Assembly (NCBI RefSeq): GCF_004339745.1
Contig: NZ_SMGP01000005.1
Coordinates: 310,001 to 374,000, forward strand
Direction: 5' to 3'
DNA length: 64,000 nucleotides
From: Paraburkholderia sp. BL9I2N2
Lineage (GTDB): Bacteria; Pseudomonadota; Gammaproteobacteria; Burkholderiales; Burkholderiaceae
Shown here piece by piece: positions 1 through 7,984 of the stretch; positions within the stretch are counted from its first letter, which is position 1, and every line of letters begins with the position of its first letter. A program made the translations under genes and the position numbers. The notes beneath the pieces were generated by a model, which saw only the letters and a list, made by a program, of their open reading frames with translations, searched no databases and was not told where the DNA came from.

Positions 1-1731
1 GAAGCACGCCAGGCACGTGAGGAATTGGCTTCGATTGTCTCCGTCACGAACGATGAAATGACGCGAGTCGCTCAAGAGCGTGATTTTGCGCAGCAGGAAA
101 TCTCAACCTTGCGCGAAGCCTATGAGGCCAAGTCGCAGGAGGCAAGCGCGGTCTCGTCGCAAGCGCAGGAAGCACAGGCGCGAGTGGACGAACTCACGCA
201 GCGCTTGTCTTTGCAAGATGACAGCCTGAACAAGACGACGGCGCTGCTTGCATTGGAACTCAAGGCACGCGAGGAATTGGCTTCGCTTGTCTCCAGCAAG
301 GACAATGAGTTAACGCGAGTCACTCAGGAGCACGATCAGGCGCTGCAGCGAGTCACAACGTTGGACGCCGCTAATCAGGCGAACTCGCAAGAAGTGGCAC
401 GATGGTCGCAGGAAGCGAGCGCGGCGACATCGCGCGCGCAGGCGGCAGAGGCACGTATAGAAGAACTCGAGCAGCGTGCGGCGTTGGCTCACGACAAGCT
501 GACAGCGACGAACGCATCGCTTTCAGAGGAACGCAAAGCACGTGAAGAGTTGACCGCGGTTATCTCGGCCAGGAACGACGATTTAACGCGAGTGACTGAG
601 GAGCACGATCAGACGCGGCAGCAGTTCGCCACTTTGCGCGACGCCCATCAGGCGAAGACTGGAGAAGCGACGCGACTGTCCGAGGAATTAAGCGCGGCTA
701 CGTCGCGCGCGCAAGCAGCGGAGGCACGTGTAGTAGAGCTCGCGCAGCACGCAGCGTTGCATGCTGACGATCAGCAAGCCACGACGGCTTTGCTCGACAA
801 AGAACGCGAGGCAAGAGCTGCGTTGGCCGCAGAGATATCAAGCAAGAACGATGAAATAGCGCGAGCCACTGAAGAGCGCGACCGGATCCAGCAGCAGATC
901 GCAAAGTTGAGCAGCGCCATTCAGGCCAGCCAGGAAGAAGCGGCCCGGTTGTCGGCGGAGTTGGAAGCGGCTTCGTCGCAAGCAAAAACTTTCGAGGCGC
1001 AGGCAAACGAGAACCATGCGCGGCTCACCGCACTGGAAGCTGAACTGGAGCAAGCCCGCGCTGTGCTGACAGCGGAGCGCGAGGCAGCCGAGGCGCGGGC
1101 CGAGGAAACGTCGGCTCAACTCAGCGAGTTCCAGCGCGTCAAGCATGAACTGGACGAGGCGCGGGAGCAGATCAGTGCCGTGACCGAGGCGAAGACACTG
1201 ATCAGCGCCAACCTCGCTCGGCTATCACAGGATGCGTCCGCCGTGAAGGAACGCGCGGAGGCGGCCGAACAGCATGTCGCGCAGCTGGAGCAGCGCGTCG
1301 CGTCGCAAGCCGCCGCTATCGCGCAACACACTCAGCGCGCCCAGCAGTTAGCAGCCCGCGCCGAGGAGAACGACAGCTCGGAGGAAGTCGCGACGTTGCA
1401 ACGTCAAGTGTCGGCGCAAGCCAAGGCTCATGCAAAGGCCATGAACGAGCTTCGCACCACGGCCGAACAGTGGGTCGTGCACGCAAAGGACCTGAAACAG
1501 CGGCTCGGTCTGGCAAGCGAGAAGATCTTGTTCATCGACGCACGCAGCACCGGCGAAGTGGCACTCGTCCGGCGGCTTTCATCCGAACTGGAGCGGCTCA
1601 AGCCGGACCACGAATTGATCTCGAGAGAGATGCAGCAAAAACTGATCGCCGCGACGATGACGCACCAACTTGCGCAGAAGGGCTACCGTTACGATCCGGC
1701 GACGGCGGTCATGTCGAAGGTCACGACCTGA
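1..1731 (+). CDS. Large coiled-coil protein, 5' end outside window
   Basis: The frame is open from base 1, so the N-terminus lies upstream of the window; 576 residues are visible. Almost all of it is Ala/Glu/Gln/Arg-rich and continuously helical, typical of a long coiled coil. It begins with four tandem units (84, 91, 91 and 91 residues) that each open with R-E-E-L or R-A-A-L and contain a D/E-x-T-R-V-T-x-E-H-D core. A non-repetitive C-terminal tail of about 110 residues (from about position 1400) is less biased and may be globular. The function is not recognised. KfrA-like DNA-binding proteins of this genus combine an N-terminal helix-turn-helix with such a coil, but the deciding N-terminus is absent. 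A structural or scaffold role is equally possible. It is followed by a hairpin shared with the convergent pstS. Confidence 0.8.
   Translation, partial: EARQAREELASIVSVTNDEMTRVAQERDFAQQEISTLREAYEAKSQEASAVSSQAQEAQARVDELTQRLSLQDDSLNKTTALLALELKAREELASLVSSKDNELTRVTQEHDQALQRVTTLDAANQANSQEVARWSQEASAATSRAQAAEARIEELEQRAALAHDKLTATNASLSEERKAREELTAVISARNDDLTRVTEEHDQTRQQFATLRDAHQAKTGEATRLSEELSAATSRAQAAEARVVELAQHAALHADDQQATTALLDKEREARAALAAEISSKNDEIARATEERDRIQQQIAKLSSAIQASQEEAARLSAELEAASSQAKTFEAQANENHARLTALEAELEQARAVLTAEREAAEARAEETSAQLSEFQRVKHELDEAREQISAVTEAKTLISANLARLSQDASAVKERAEAAEQHVAQLEQRVASQAAAIAQHTQRAQQLAARAEENDSSEEVATLQRQVSAQAKAHAKAMNELRTTAEQWVVHAKDLKQRLGLASEKILFIDARSTGEVALVRRLSSELERLKPDHELISREMQQKLIAATMTHQLAQKGYRYDPATAVMSKVTT
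16..1086 (+). repeat. Four in-frame tandem repeats encoding 12-13 heptads each
   Basis: Units run 16-267 (252 bp), 268-540 (273 bp), 541-813 (273 bp) and 814-1086 (273 bp). Each 273-bp unit encodes 91 residues, exactly 13 heptads. The first unit encodes 84 residues, exactly 12 heptads, and lacks one heptad in the middle. Units 2 and 3 share the stretch S-A-A-T-S-R-A-Q-A-A-E-A-R. Units 1 and 2 both start R-E-E-L-A-S. Unit 4 is the most diverged. Unit number may vary between strains. Confidence 0.8.
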
Positions 1732-1765
1732 CGCGTGCCGGCCGCTCAAACGCATGATGAAGAAA

Positions 1766-1788
1766 GGCGCGCGCCCGCAACGCGCGCC
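1766..1788 (-). terminator. Hairpin terminator for pstS
   Basis: A perfect 8-bp stem (GGCGCGCG and its complement) with a 7-nt loop lies 15 bp beyond the pstS stop codon. Read on the minus strand it is followed by TTTCTTC. It also sits after the convergent coiled-coil gene and could serve both. Confidence 0.6.
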
Positions 1789-1803
1789 CCATGAGTCCGA
1801 CGC

Positions 1804-2829
1804 TTACGGCGCGACCGGCTTGCCCGACGCGTCCTTCACCTTCTGTTTCCACTGCGTGCGGATTTCAGCCGTCACGGATTCCGGCAGCGAGATGTAGTCG
1901 AGATCGTCGGCCGCCTTGCCGCCGTTCTTGAATGCCCAATCGAAGAACTTCAGCGTCTCGGCGCCTTGCGGTGCTTTGTCCTGGGTCGTGTGCAACAGCA
2001 CGAACGTCGCGCCGACCACGGGCCACGCGTTCTTGCCCGGCTCGTTCGTCAGGATCTGGTAGAACGACTTCGACCAGTCGGCGCCGGCTGCTGCGGCCTT
2101 GAAGGTGTCAGTCGCCGGCACGACCACCGTGCCCGCTGCATTTTTCAGCGCGGTATAGGTCATGTGGTTCTGCTTCGCATACGCCCATTCGACGTAGCCG
2201 ATCGCGCCCGGCAGGCGCTGCACGAAAGCGGCGACGCCGTCGTTACCCTTGCCGCCCGTGCCCGTCGGCCAGTTCACCGTCGCGCCTTCGCCCACTTTCG
2301 ATTTCCACTCCGGGCTCACTTTGGACAGATAGTTGGTCCAGATGAAACTCGTGCCCGACCCATCGGCACGGCGGACCACGGCGATGTCGGTATCCGGCAG
2401 CTTGATTTTCGGATTCAGCGCGACGATCGCCGGATCGTTCCACTTCTTGATCTTGCCCAGATAGATGCTGCCGAGCACTTCGCCCGACAGCACCAGCTCG
2501 CCAGGCTTCACACCCGGCACGTTGATTGCCGGGACCACGCCGCCGACCACCGTCGGGAACTGGAACAGGCCGTCCTTGGCCAGTTCGTCGTCTTTGAGCG
2601 GGGCGTCCGAGCCGGCAAAATCCACGGTCTTCGCAATGATCTGCTTGATGCCGCCCGACGAGCCGATGCCCTGATAGTTGACCTTGCCGCCGCCGGTCTT
2701 TTGATAGGCGTCAGCCCATTTCGTATAGATCGGCGCGGCGAAGGTGCTGCCCGCGCCGGTGATGTCGGCGGCGTGCGCGGCGCTGGCACACAGCGCACAC
2801 ACAACCAGCGTAAGTTGCTTGAGATTCAT
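1804..2829 (-). CDS. pstS: Phosphate ABC transporter periplasmic binding protein PstS
   Basis: A 341-residue secreted protein that binds inorganic phosphate in the periplasm for the PstCAB importer. The start at 2829 is chosen because GAGGAG lies 7 bp upstream and a clean signal peptide follows (residues 1-20, ending A-A-H-A, then A-D-I-T-G-A-G). The ligand residues known for PstS are present: the G-S-S-G-G loop, the Asp in F-A-G-S-D-A-P, and the R-A-D-G-S-G-T-S loop. The C-terminus matches family length. No pstC, pstA, pstB or phoU is adjacent, so it either feeds a transporter encoded elsewhere or has a sensing role. A Pho-box-like repeat lies 60 bp upstream. A paralogue lies at 5660-6694. 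Confidence 0.93.
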   Translation of the reverse strand: MNLKQLTLVVCALCASAAHAADITGAGSTFAAPIYTKWADAYQKTGGGKVNYQGIGSSGGIKQIIAKTVDFAGSDAPLKDDELAKDGLFQFPTVVGGVVPAINVPGVKPGELVLSGEVLGSIYLGKIKKWNDPAIVALNPKIKLPDTDIAVVRRADGSGTSFIWTNYLSKVSPEWKSKVGEGATVNWPTGTGGKGNDGVAAFVQRLPGAIGYVEWAYAKQNHMTYTALKNAAGTVVVPATDTFKAAAAGADWSKSFYQILTNEPGKNAWPVVGATFVLLHTTQDKAPQGAETLKFFDWAFKNGGKAADDLDYISLPESVTAEIRTQWKQKVKDASGKPVAP

Positions 2830-2888
2830 GGTGAGACTCCTCATGGCGACGCGGTCGCCGTCGATGGGCTGCAACTTAAGGGTGAAAT

Positions 2889-2906
2889 ATGACGTTCTTG
2901 TGACTA
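2889..2906 (-). promoter_or_regulatory. Candidate Pho box upstream of pstS
   Basis: On the minus strand two 7-mers, TAGTCAC and ACGTCAT, are separated by the four bases AAGA. This gives the 11-bp periodicity of PhoB sites (known consensus: two CTGTCAT-like 7-mers with an A/T-rich 4-bp spacer). It ends 60 bp before the pstS start. The rest of the 2830-3142 intergenic region shows no other feature I could support. Confidence 0.45.
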
Positions 2907-3142
2907 CTCAAGTTAAATGATCCGCTTGCCTAAGCTTAAGCATTCGCTAAGTCGACGTCGTGAAAACTAGCGGGTTAACCTTCTTTTGATCGGCCGCGAT
3001 ATGCTCAGGCCTTTGATTCCGGTTCAATCTGTGCGGCGCCTGAAGTTGGAATTTCCTGGCGATCGCCACGGTTCTGATTTCGGCCGGCAAATTGCTGGAT
3101 AGGCCAATCCCGCACGGGAAGCAAACGCTGAATGAATGACCT

Positions 3143-4180
3143 ATGAGATCTGATCTGCTACTGCAAACCTACGGCGCGGACTCGTCCGGCATGGTCTGCG
3201 GCTTTCTGTTTTCTTCGACTCGCGCCGGACGCTCCGTCGACGCCGACGAAGTCGCCGAATGGCTCCAGGCCCACGACGCGAACGGCCCAGCGAAGGAAGG
3301 CAGCGAGTTTCTCTGGCTCCACTTCAATCTGGCGCACAGCGCCAGCGAGCGCTGGATGAGAGCCCAGCTCGACTTGCCCGAGACTTTCTTCGACGCGTTG
3401 CGCGAAGGCTCGCACTCCACACGTATCGAACATGCGGACGGCGCGCTACGCGCGGTCGTAAACGACGTCATGTTCAATCTGGAGTTCATCCCTTCTGAGA
3501 TTGCGACGCTGTGGATTTACGCGAATCAGCGGATCATCGTGACTGCGCGTCTCAAACCGCTGCGTTCGGTCGACCGATTGCGCGCATCCGTTCGGGAAGG
3601 CGAGGTATTCCGGTCTCCGGCGGAATTGCTGGTTCACCTGATGCATGATCAGGCGGACCTGTTGGTGCAGATCGTCCGGCGAACCAGCGCCGACGTCGAT
3701 CGGATCGAGGACCGGTTCCTGTCGCAGCGGCCGACGCAGAACCGGATCGATCTGGGCGCGATGCGTCGTATGCTGACGCGCTTGCAGCGCATGCTCGCGC
3801 CTGAGCCCGGCGCGATCTTCCGTCTGCTCGCAAGGCCGCCGCGCTGGCTGCATTCGGAGGACGTGCAGGACCTGCGCGAGTCGACGGAAGAGTTCTCCGT
3901 GGTGCTCTCGGATGTGGCCGGGTTGATCGAACGGGTCAGGCTGTTGCAGGAGGAGATCATTTCCCGCCTCGAAGAGCAGAACAACCGTACGCTGTTCACG
4001 CTCACACTGGTGACGGTTCTGGCGATGCCGATCAATATCGTCGCGGGTTTTTTCGGCATGAATGTGGGCGGTATTCCGCTCGCTGAAAACCGGCACGGCT
4101 TCTGGGTAATGGTGTTACTCGTCGCCGGTTTTACGGGCCTCGCGGGATGGTGGGCATTTCGTCGACGCAGGGAACGGTAG
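3143..4180 (+). CDS. CorA-superfamily divalent metal transporter, ZntB type
   Basis: A 345-residue inner-membrane protein of the 2-TM-GxN family. A large soluble N-terminal domain (about 1-280) is followed by a long helix and two C-terminal membrane segments. The signature G-M-N is at 305-307 in the context F-F-G-M-N-V-G-G-I-P. The V-G-G-I-P continuation is characteristic of ZntB rather than magnesium-transporting CorA. The N-terminal Y-G-A-D-S motif also fits ZntB homologues and supports the 3143 ATG. Family knowledge suggests zinc or other divalent cation transport; direction and substrate cannot be decided here. It stands alone, divergent from pstS. Confidence 0.85.
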   Translation: MRSDLLLQTYGADSSGMVCGFLFSSTRAGRSVDADEVAEWLQAHDANGPAKEGSEFLWLHFNLAHSASERWMRAQLDLPETFFDALREGSHSTRIEHADGALRAVVNDVMFNLEFIPSEIATLWIYANQRIIVTARLKPLRSVDRLRASVREGEVFRSPAELLVHLMHDQADLLVQIVRRTSADVDRIEDRFLSQRPTQNRIDLGAMRRMLTRLQRMLAPEPGAIFRLLARPPRWLHSEDVQDLRESTEEFSVVLSDVAGLIERVRLLQEEIISRLEEQNNRTLFTLTLVTVLAMPINIVAGFFGMNVGGIPLAENRHGFWVMVLLVAGFTGLAGWWAFRRRRER

Positions 4181-4232
4181 TGGCGAAGTGTTGCGTCCGA
4201 CTTCAGCAATAACGGCTGCGCACGCGATACCG

Positions 4233-5189
4233 TCAGCGCATGCCGGCGTCGGGACACTCGCCGGCAAACGTGTCGCTGAACGCGCGTAACAGTGCGTCGG
4301 CACGTTGCATGTGGTCGCCTTTGCGATGCCTCAAATGTGCTATCGCATCTTCTACAACGCCGCGCCCACCAAGCTGAGTTGTATGCTCGAGGAGCAGCGC
4401 TTCACTGGAAACGATGTCGTTGAGTTTTCCTAGCTCGTCCTGCAATTGCGTGAGCTCTACGACGCCGATCTCGTTCCCGCTTTCGAGTAGAGGCGCGAAA
4501 AACTCCAACAGATAGCGCATCTTTTTCCCTGCGATTCGGACTGCGTGGACCTCTGCGTATACGGCGTCGGGATTCCTAAGCACACGCTCCATCCGTTTTC
4601 GCAGCGCGCGCTTGGCCTTCGCAACACGGTTCGCGGCGAATACCGCAAGCGGTTCGTCAAACGAGCAGGCGTCGAGTTGCAGCATCACGCCCGCTATTCG
4701 TTGCGCGAGCATGGCTTCGACGTTTGCGGCGGCGATCGTTGCGCGACTGCGCAAAAGCGCTTCACCGCGCAAGAGGTCGACTCTTTCGATGAGCACCGCA
4801 AAAGAATGCGGCGTCGGCGCGTCTTCCGCCAGTAAGTGTTTCAGGATATCCCAGTCACGCGTCTGTCCGGCGGAATCGGCGAGCGCCTTGAATTCGCGCC
4901 GCTGCCATCTTGCCTGCGATCTGTCGATGAGCGGATCGTAGGCCCACCACAGCGAACGCAGTCGACGCAGCGCAACACGTAGTTTGTGCAGACTTTCCGG
5001 GTCGGCACTGACGCACAGGGTGCCGATGCGTTGCGCCACCTGCGCGACCATTGGCGCGGCCAGCGTCGAAAACGCCACGGCCGGCGACATGTCCGGCGAA
5101 GCCGTGCCGGCGCGTTTGCCGGGATTATCCGAGGTCCGCTCTTGTGCAGATGCAGATGCGGTATCACGCGTATGAGGTGTGGAGTTCAT
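4233..5189 (-). CDS. CHAD-domain protein, probable polyphosphate-associated
   Basis: A 318-residue cytosolic protein built of helices with the repeated conserved-histidine pattern of CHAD domains: H-K-L-R-V-A-L-R-R-L-R near residue 65 and V-H-A-V-R-I-A-G-K-K-M-R-Y near residue 215. These basic His/Arg/Lys helices bind polyphosphate in characterised CHAD proteins. There is no fused CYTH (triphosphatase-like) domain. The start at 5189 was chosen over 5267 because the first 26 codons of the longer frame look non-coding; no strong ribosome-binding site is visible for either. It lies between two PstS genes, which fits a role in phosphate or polyphosphate handling, but that link is inference from position. 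Confidence 0.8.
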   Translation of the reverse strand: MNSTPHTRDTASASAQERTSDNPGKRAGTASPDMSPAVAFSTLAAPMVAQVAQRIGTLCVSADPESLHKLRVALRRLRSLWWAYDPLIDRSQARWQRREFKALADSAGQTRDWDILKHLLAEDAPTPHSFAVLIERVDLLRGEALLRSRATIAAANVEAMLAQRIAGVMLQLDACSFDEPLAVFAANRVAKAKRALRKRMERVLRNPDAVYAEVHAVRIAGKKMRYLLEFFAPLLESGNEIGVVELTQLQDELGKLNDIVSSEALLLEHTTQLGGRGVVEDAIAHLRHRKGDHMQRADALLRAFSDTFAGECPDAGMR

Positions 5190-5659
5190 CGGCTCGAGTT
5201 GCGTGAGTTCCCAAAGCGGACGGAAGTGAGGTGAACGTAAGGTACCGCGTGCCACGTCACTTAGCAAACTGCGATACCCATCCTACAACGTAAAAATTTC
5301 GAGGGCCATGCCGGCACTATGCTCGAAGCGAATTCCACGCGACTATCCAACGAACTTTCGCTTGAACGGAGAGGTTGGGCTGTCCAACATGGCGAATCGG
5401 AATGACGAGTCATTTCCATGCCGTGGTGATAGAGCGATTCAATTTGCCTCCTGACCTTCACCGTCCTGTAATGAGGAGAGTTAGTTTTTCAGCGCCGCGG
5501 TTGTCCTATTTTCAGTTGGCACACCGCAGCGCGACGACAAACCGGTGGAAATAGAAAGTTTAAAAGAGCCCGCCAGACAATAGTTTCTTCAGGCCACGCG
5601 TCGTTACCCGGCGAGCTTCACTTCATGAGCTTTGACAACAATTCCGAGTGAGGTCTTTC
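5190..5659. other. Intergenic region between the CHAD gene and second pstS
   Basis: About 470 bp separating divergent genes. No convincing small gene, RNA or clear Pho box was found; it presumably holds both promoters. The frames present here have no family resemblance. Confidence 0.5.
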
Positions 5660-6694
5660 GTGAGCTATACACAAACATTGTTGGCCGGTATGGCCGGCGC
5701 TTTATTGACGGTCGCCGCGCACAGCGCCGACATCACCGGCGCCGGCAGCACCTTCGCCGCGCCGATTTATACGAAATGGGCCAGCGCCTACCAGCGTGCG
5801 GGCGGCGGGACGGTGAGCTATCGCGGTGTCGGGTCGACGGAAGGGTTAAAGCAAATCATGGTCAGCCAGGTCGATTTCGCCGGGTCGGACGCACCGTTGA
5901 GCGACGGCGAGCTGGCGAAAAATGGCCTGCTCCAGTTTCCAACGGTGATCGGCGGTATCGTGCCGGTCATCAATCTGCCTGGTATCAAGCCCGGCGAACT
6001 GATTCTCTCCGGGCGTGTGCTGGGAGATATCTATTTGGGCAAAATCATCAGTTGGAATGCTCCGGCCATTGCCGCCATCAATCCCACGATCAAGCTGCCC
6101 GACACGCCTATCGCTGTGGTCCGTCGGCTCGACGGTTCAGGTACGACGCTGATCTGGACGCACTTTCTCGCGCAGGTCAGCCCTGAATGGAAGAGCAAAG
6201 TCGGCGAGGGGACTTCAGTGCGCTGGCCGCGCGGAATAGGCGGAAGAGGCAACGAAGGAGTGGCCACCTTCGTGCAGCATCTGCCCGGCGCGATCGGCTA
6301 CGTTGCGTGGGATTTTACGAAGCAGAATCATATGTCGTACGCGGCCATGGATAATGCCTCGGGTGCCGTGGTTCAGCCTGGACCGGAAACATTCAAGGCC
6401 GCCGCCGCGAGTGCCGACTGGTCCAAATCGCTCTTTCCGATCTTGACCAACGAGTCGGGCGCGAACGCGTGGCCTGTCGTCGGCGCGACCTATATATTGG
6501 TTCACAGTACGCAGGCCAAACCGGAGCGTGGCGAGGAAACACTGAGGTTCCTCGACTGGGCGCTGACGAACGGCAACCAGGCGGCGGAGGACCTGGACTA
6601 TATTCCGCTGCCGCCGGCGGTCGCGAGCGAGATTCGCACTCAATTGCACGCGAGGGTAAAGAATCCGTCGGGTAAAACCGTCGCGGGCCAATGA
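5660..6694 (+). CDS. Second PstS-type phosphate-binding protein
   Basis: A 344-residue paralogue of the PstS at 1804-2829, clearly alignable over its whole length. GTG at 5660 is chosen because GAGG lies 6 bp upstream and the signal peptide then starts cleanly, ending A-A-H-S before A-D-I-T-G-A-G. An in-frame GTG at 5648 lacks this spacing. Arg, Ser and Thr of the anion-binding loop (R-L-D-G-S-G-T-T) and the Asp in A-G-S-D-A-P are kept. The usual G-S-S-G-G loop reads G-S-T-E-G, introducing a Glu near the ligand, and A-D-G-S-G becomes L-D-G-S-G. Altered affinity or a different oxyanion is possible. No transporter genes adjoin it, and it converges on an MFS gene 18 bp away. Confidence 0.88.
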   Translation: MSYTQTLLAGMAGALLTVAAHSADITGAGSTFAAPIYTKWASAYQRAGGGTVSYRGVGSTEGLKQIMVSQVDFAGSDAPLSDGELAKNGLLQFPTVIGGIVPVINLPGIKPGELILSGRVLGDIYLGKIISWNAPAIAAINPTIKLPDTPIAVVRRLDGSGTTLIWTHFLAQVSPEWKSKVGEGTSVRWPRGIGGRGNEGVATFVQHLPGAIGYVAWDFTKQNHMSYAAMDNASGAVVQPGPETFKAAAASADWSKSLFPILTNESGANAWPVVGATYILVHSTQAKPERGEETLRFLDWALTNGNQAAEDLDYIPLPPAVASEIRTQLHARVKNPSGKTVAGQ

Positions 6695-6712
6695 CGAGAA
6701 CTGACTCTTCGC

Positions 6713-7984
6713 TCAAGCTACCGCTTGCTGACGTGTCCGCGCCCACTGCGCAAGCGCGGCGCACGCCACCAGCAACGAGCCCGTGACGAAGAACACGGAA
6801 TGCAGCCCGAGATGAACAGCGATCACGCCGCCGATAATCGGACCGACGACCTGTCCGCTGAATTGCGCCGACTGCAGGTAACCGAGCATCTGACCGGTCT
6901 TGTGCTCTTCGACCGCATGCCGGGCCAGTTTGGCAATCGCAGGCAGGAGACCGGCCAGTGTCATGCCCATCAGCGCGCGTAATCCCGCCAGTTGCCACCA
7001 CACGTGAACGAACGCTTGCGGAATCATCACCAGACCGGTCAACACCAGGCAAGCGACGATCACGTTCCAGCTGCCGATCCGATCGGCCAAGGCGCCGAGG
7101 CGCGCCGCCGTGAGCATGCTGCCGAACGCCGAACAGGCCATCACGATACCCGCCACGCGCGCCAGATGAAGCGACGGCACGCCGAGACTGCCGACATAAA
7201 CCGTGATGACGGGCTCGATCGACATGTTGGCGAGCAGCACCATCATCGCAGTGACGAGCAACGCGGCGATCACCGGATAGTTGCTGCGATGCGTGCTCGC
7301 CGGTGCGTGCTCGGCGGGACGTCGGCTGGAATGAGTGGCCGGGTCGAAATCTTCCTTGACGACGAAAATCGTGAGCAACGCGGCCACCGCGATCATGGCG
7401 CCGCCGGCGAAGAACGTGCCGCGAATGCCGAGCCAGCCCGGCAAGAATCCGCCGACGAGCGGCCCGATCAGATTACCGGCCAGCGCGCCCGTCGACAGCA
7501 CGCCCAGCGCCCAGCCCGCGCGTTCCTTCGGCGCCTGTGTGCCGACCATCACCGTCGACGCCGACGAGTAGCCGCCCACCAGGCCCGCGAGCAAGCGCAG
7601 GACGACGAGCTGATGCACGTTGTGCGCAATACCGATCAAGGACATCACCACCGCCATGCCGACGGCCGCGCGCACCAGCATCGGTTTGCGGCCATAACGA
7701 TCGGCAAGCCGTCCCCACACGGGCGCGGTGATCGCAGTTCCAAAAAACGTGGCGCCGAACGCGATTCCCGACCACTGGATGACGGCGGACTGCGACTGCA
7801 CACCGAGTTGCTGGACGTAGATGGGCAAGAACGGCAGCAGCATGCTCAGGCTGACGAGCGTGGTGAACGAGCCGAATACGCACACGGCCAGATTGCGGCG
7901 CCAGTAACGCTCATGTCGAGCGGAATAATCGAGACTGCGCGTTGCCTGAGCGGACGGCAGTGAAACTTGTGGAGGGGTGTTCAT
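6713..7984 (-). CDS. MFS transporter, multidrug-efflux type
   Basis: A 423-residue protein with about 12 membrane segments and a central hydrophilic loop near 205-230. The MFS motif A is present as G-R-L-A-D-R-Y-G-R-K-P between TM2 and TM3, with a second copy G-A-L-A-D-R-I-G in the C half. The start at 7984 overlaps the stop of the upstream nitronate monooxygenase gene (ATGA), so the two are translationally coupled. It resembles drug/proton antiporters of the DHA1 group; the substrate is unknown. It is the last gene of a three-gene operon. Confidence 0.85.
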   Translation of the reverse strand: MNTPPQVSLPSAQATRSLDYSARHERYWRRNLAVCVFGSFTTLVSLSMLLPFLPIYVQQLGVQSQSAVIQWSGIAFGATFFGTAITAPVWGRLADRYGRKPMLVRAAVGMAVVMSLIGIAHNVHQLVVLRLLAGLVGGYSSASTVMVGTQAPKERAGWALGVLSTGALAGNLIGPLVGGFLPGWLGIRGTFFAGGAMIAVAALLTIFVVKEDFDPATHSSRRPAEHAPASTHRSNYPVIAALLVTAMMVLLANMSIEPVITVYVGSLGVPSLHLARVAGIVMACSAFGSMLTAARLGALADRIGSWNVIVACLVLTGLVMIPQAFVHVWWQLAGLRALMGMTLAGLLPAIAKLARHAVEEHKTGQMLGYLQSAQFSGQVVGPIIGGVIAVHLGLHSVFFVTGSLLVACAALAQWARTRQQAVA

